From Rodentibacter ratti (lineage in GTDB: Bacteria > Pseudomonadota > Gammaproteobacteria > Enterobacterales > Pasteurellaceae): a stretch of DNA of 64,000 nucleotides. The stretch covers positions 1-64,000 of the forward strand of contig NZ_MLAJ01000007.1 of assembly GCF_002000485.1 (NCBI RefSeq), read 5' to 3'. The translations under genes were made by a program, and so were the position numbers. The notes beneath the pieces were generated by a model. It was not told where the DNA came from, ran no database searches, and worked only from the letters and a program-made list of their open reading frames with translations. Shown here in pieces: positions 62,945-64,000 of the stretch. Each line of letters starts with the position of its first letter. Position 1 is the stretch's first letter.

Positions 62945-64000
62945 ATGTCTAGAAGGCTAAGAAGAACGAAGATTGTATGTACTATGGGTCCAGCAACTGA
63001 TCGCGATAACAATCTTGAAAAAATTATTGCAGCGGGTGCAAACGTCGTTCGTATGAACTTCTCTCACGGTACCCCTGAAGATCATATTGAACGTGCTGAA
63101 CGTGTTCGTTCTATTGCGAAAAAATTAGGTAAGACAGTCGCGATTTTAGGAGATCTACAAGGGCCTAAAATTCGTGTTTCTACTTTTAAAGATGGCAAAA
63201 TTTTCTTAAATGTGGGCGATAAATTCATTCTTGATGCGGAATTACCAAAAGGTGAAGGTAATCAAGAATCGGTAGGTTTAGACTATAAAACCCTTCCTCA
63301 AGATGTCGTTCCCGGTGATATTCTTTTATTAGATGACGGGCGTGTTCAACTAAAAGTACTATCAACCGAAGGCGCTAAAGTATTCACTGAAGTGACTGTT
63401 GGTGGTCCATTATCAAACAATAAAGGGATTAACAAATTAGGCGGCGGTTTATCTGCAGATGCATTAACTGAAAAAGATAAAGCAGACATTATTACTGCGG
63501 CACGTATTGGTGTTGATTTCTTAGCGGTTTCTTTCCCTCGTTCAAGTGCAGATTTAAATTATGCACGTGAGCTTGCTAAACAGGCAGGGTTAAATGCGAA
63601 AATTGTTGCTAAAGTTGAACGAGCTGAAAGTGTAGCAAGTGACGAAGCAATGGATGATATTATTTTAGCGTCTGATGTTATCATGGTTGCTCGCGGTGAC
63701 TTGGGTGTTGAAATCGGTGATCCTGAATTAGTGGGTGTTCAGAAAAAATTAATTCGCCGTTCACGTCAATTAAATCGTGCAGTAATTACCGCTACACAAA
63801 TGATGGAATCCATGATTAGTAATCCTATGCCGACCCGTGCGGAAGTCATGGACGTTGCGAATGCAGTATTAGACGGTACTGATGCGGTCATGCTTTCAGC
63901 AGAAACGGCTGCGGGACAATATCCGTCAGAAACTGTCGCAGCAATGGCCCGTGTTTGTTTAGGGGCGGAAAAAATGCCTAGCATAAACGTGTCTCGTCAT
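62945..64000 (+). CDS. pykA: Pyruvate kinase, 3' end outside the window
   Basis: 352 codons are present; the gene runs off the right edge. N-terminus [20 protein letters not shown], then [26 protein letters not shown] and the signature KVERAESV with the catalytic Lys near residue 218, [12 protein letters not shown] and TATQMMESM. These mark the PykA (type II, AMP-activated) branch. It converts PEP to pyruvate. GGAG lies 7 nt before the second ATG of a double ATG. Confidence 0.96.
   Translation, partial: MSRRLRRTKIVCTMGPATDRDNNLEKIIAAGANVVRMNFSHGTPEDHIERAERVRSIAKKLGKTVAILGDLQGPKIRVSTFKDGKIFLNVGDKFILDAELPKGEGNQESVGLDYKTLPQDVVPGDILLLDDGRVQLKVLSTEGAKVFTEVTVGGPLSNNKGINKLGGGLSADALTEKDKADIITAARIGVDFLAVSFPRSSADLNYARELAKQAGLNAKIVAKVERAESVASDEAMDDIILASDVIMVARGDLGVEIGDPELVGVQKKLIRRSRQLNRAVITATQMMESMISNPMPTRAEVMDVANAVLDGTDAVMLSAETAAGQYPSETVAAMARVCLGAEKMPSINVSRH

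Overview
The window is a chromosomal segment of a Pasteurellaceae bacterium of the Haemophilus/Aggregatibacter type. This rests on the many copies of the Haemophilus uptake signal core AAGTGCGGT (or ACCGCACTT), low GC, and housekeeping genes and small clusters that resemble Haemophilus influenzae (pcp/yecM/argS, aroA/purU/hns, ilvIH, cmk-rpsA-ihfB-lapAB-pyrF-yciH, pykA). The species cannot be fixed from the sequence alone.

Layout: 1-11 kb is core metabolism (gloC, argS, yecM, two lipoproteins, aroA-purU, hns, a lysine riboswitch ahead of an NhaC-type transporter, ilvIH). 11.1-22.4 kb is a complete type I-F CRISPR-Cas locus in an unusual arrangement. cas1-cas2/3 run rightward. csy1-csy2-csy3-cas6f run leftward and converge on them. 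An array of 47 repeats and 46 spacers lies upstream of csy1, read leftward from a leader at its right end. A perfect CRP-type site precedes csy1, and a hairpin with a short T-run separates the array from the csy operon. 22.5-45.5 kb is core again: lysS, prfB with its programmed frameshift, dsbC-recJ-dsbA-like-mtnN-cmk-rpsA-ihfB-lapAB-pyrF-yciH, ettA, a nickel/cobalt uptake pair, tRNA-Asn, uvrB, a REP-like nested palindrome, a small secreted-protein pair and an amino-acid ABC importer.

46.57-62.66 kb is a 16-kb integrated element bounded by a 78/79-bp direct repeat that includes the 3' end of tRNA-Val(GAC). It carries a P4-type integrase, an AlpA regulator, an AntA-type antirepressor, an Icd-like protein, a D5/P4-type primase-helicase, and a complete HK97-type head and packaging module (capsid, protease, portal, adaptor, connector, HNH, TerS, TerL, gp10-like). 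It has a tail-terminator-like gene but no tail tube, tape measure, baseplate, fibre or lysis genes. This is the gene content of a capsid-forming phage-inducible chromosomal island (cf-PICI), a satellite that builds its own capsids and borrows tails from a helper phage. Extra features are two clusters of P4-like iterons flanking the integrase end, repeated putative integrase arm sites at both ends, a C4-like antisense RNA candidate that can pair with the alpA ribosome-binding site, a non-coding gap between HNH and TerS that may hold cos, and an integrase split by one extra base in an A6/T6 run. The last would leave the island unable to excise by itself unless the reading frame is restored or the base is a sequencing error.

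The window ends in pykA (truncated by the window edge). It therefore holds both a large phage-defence memory and a phage satellite. By eye I found no full-length spacer match to the satellite.
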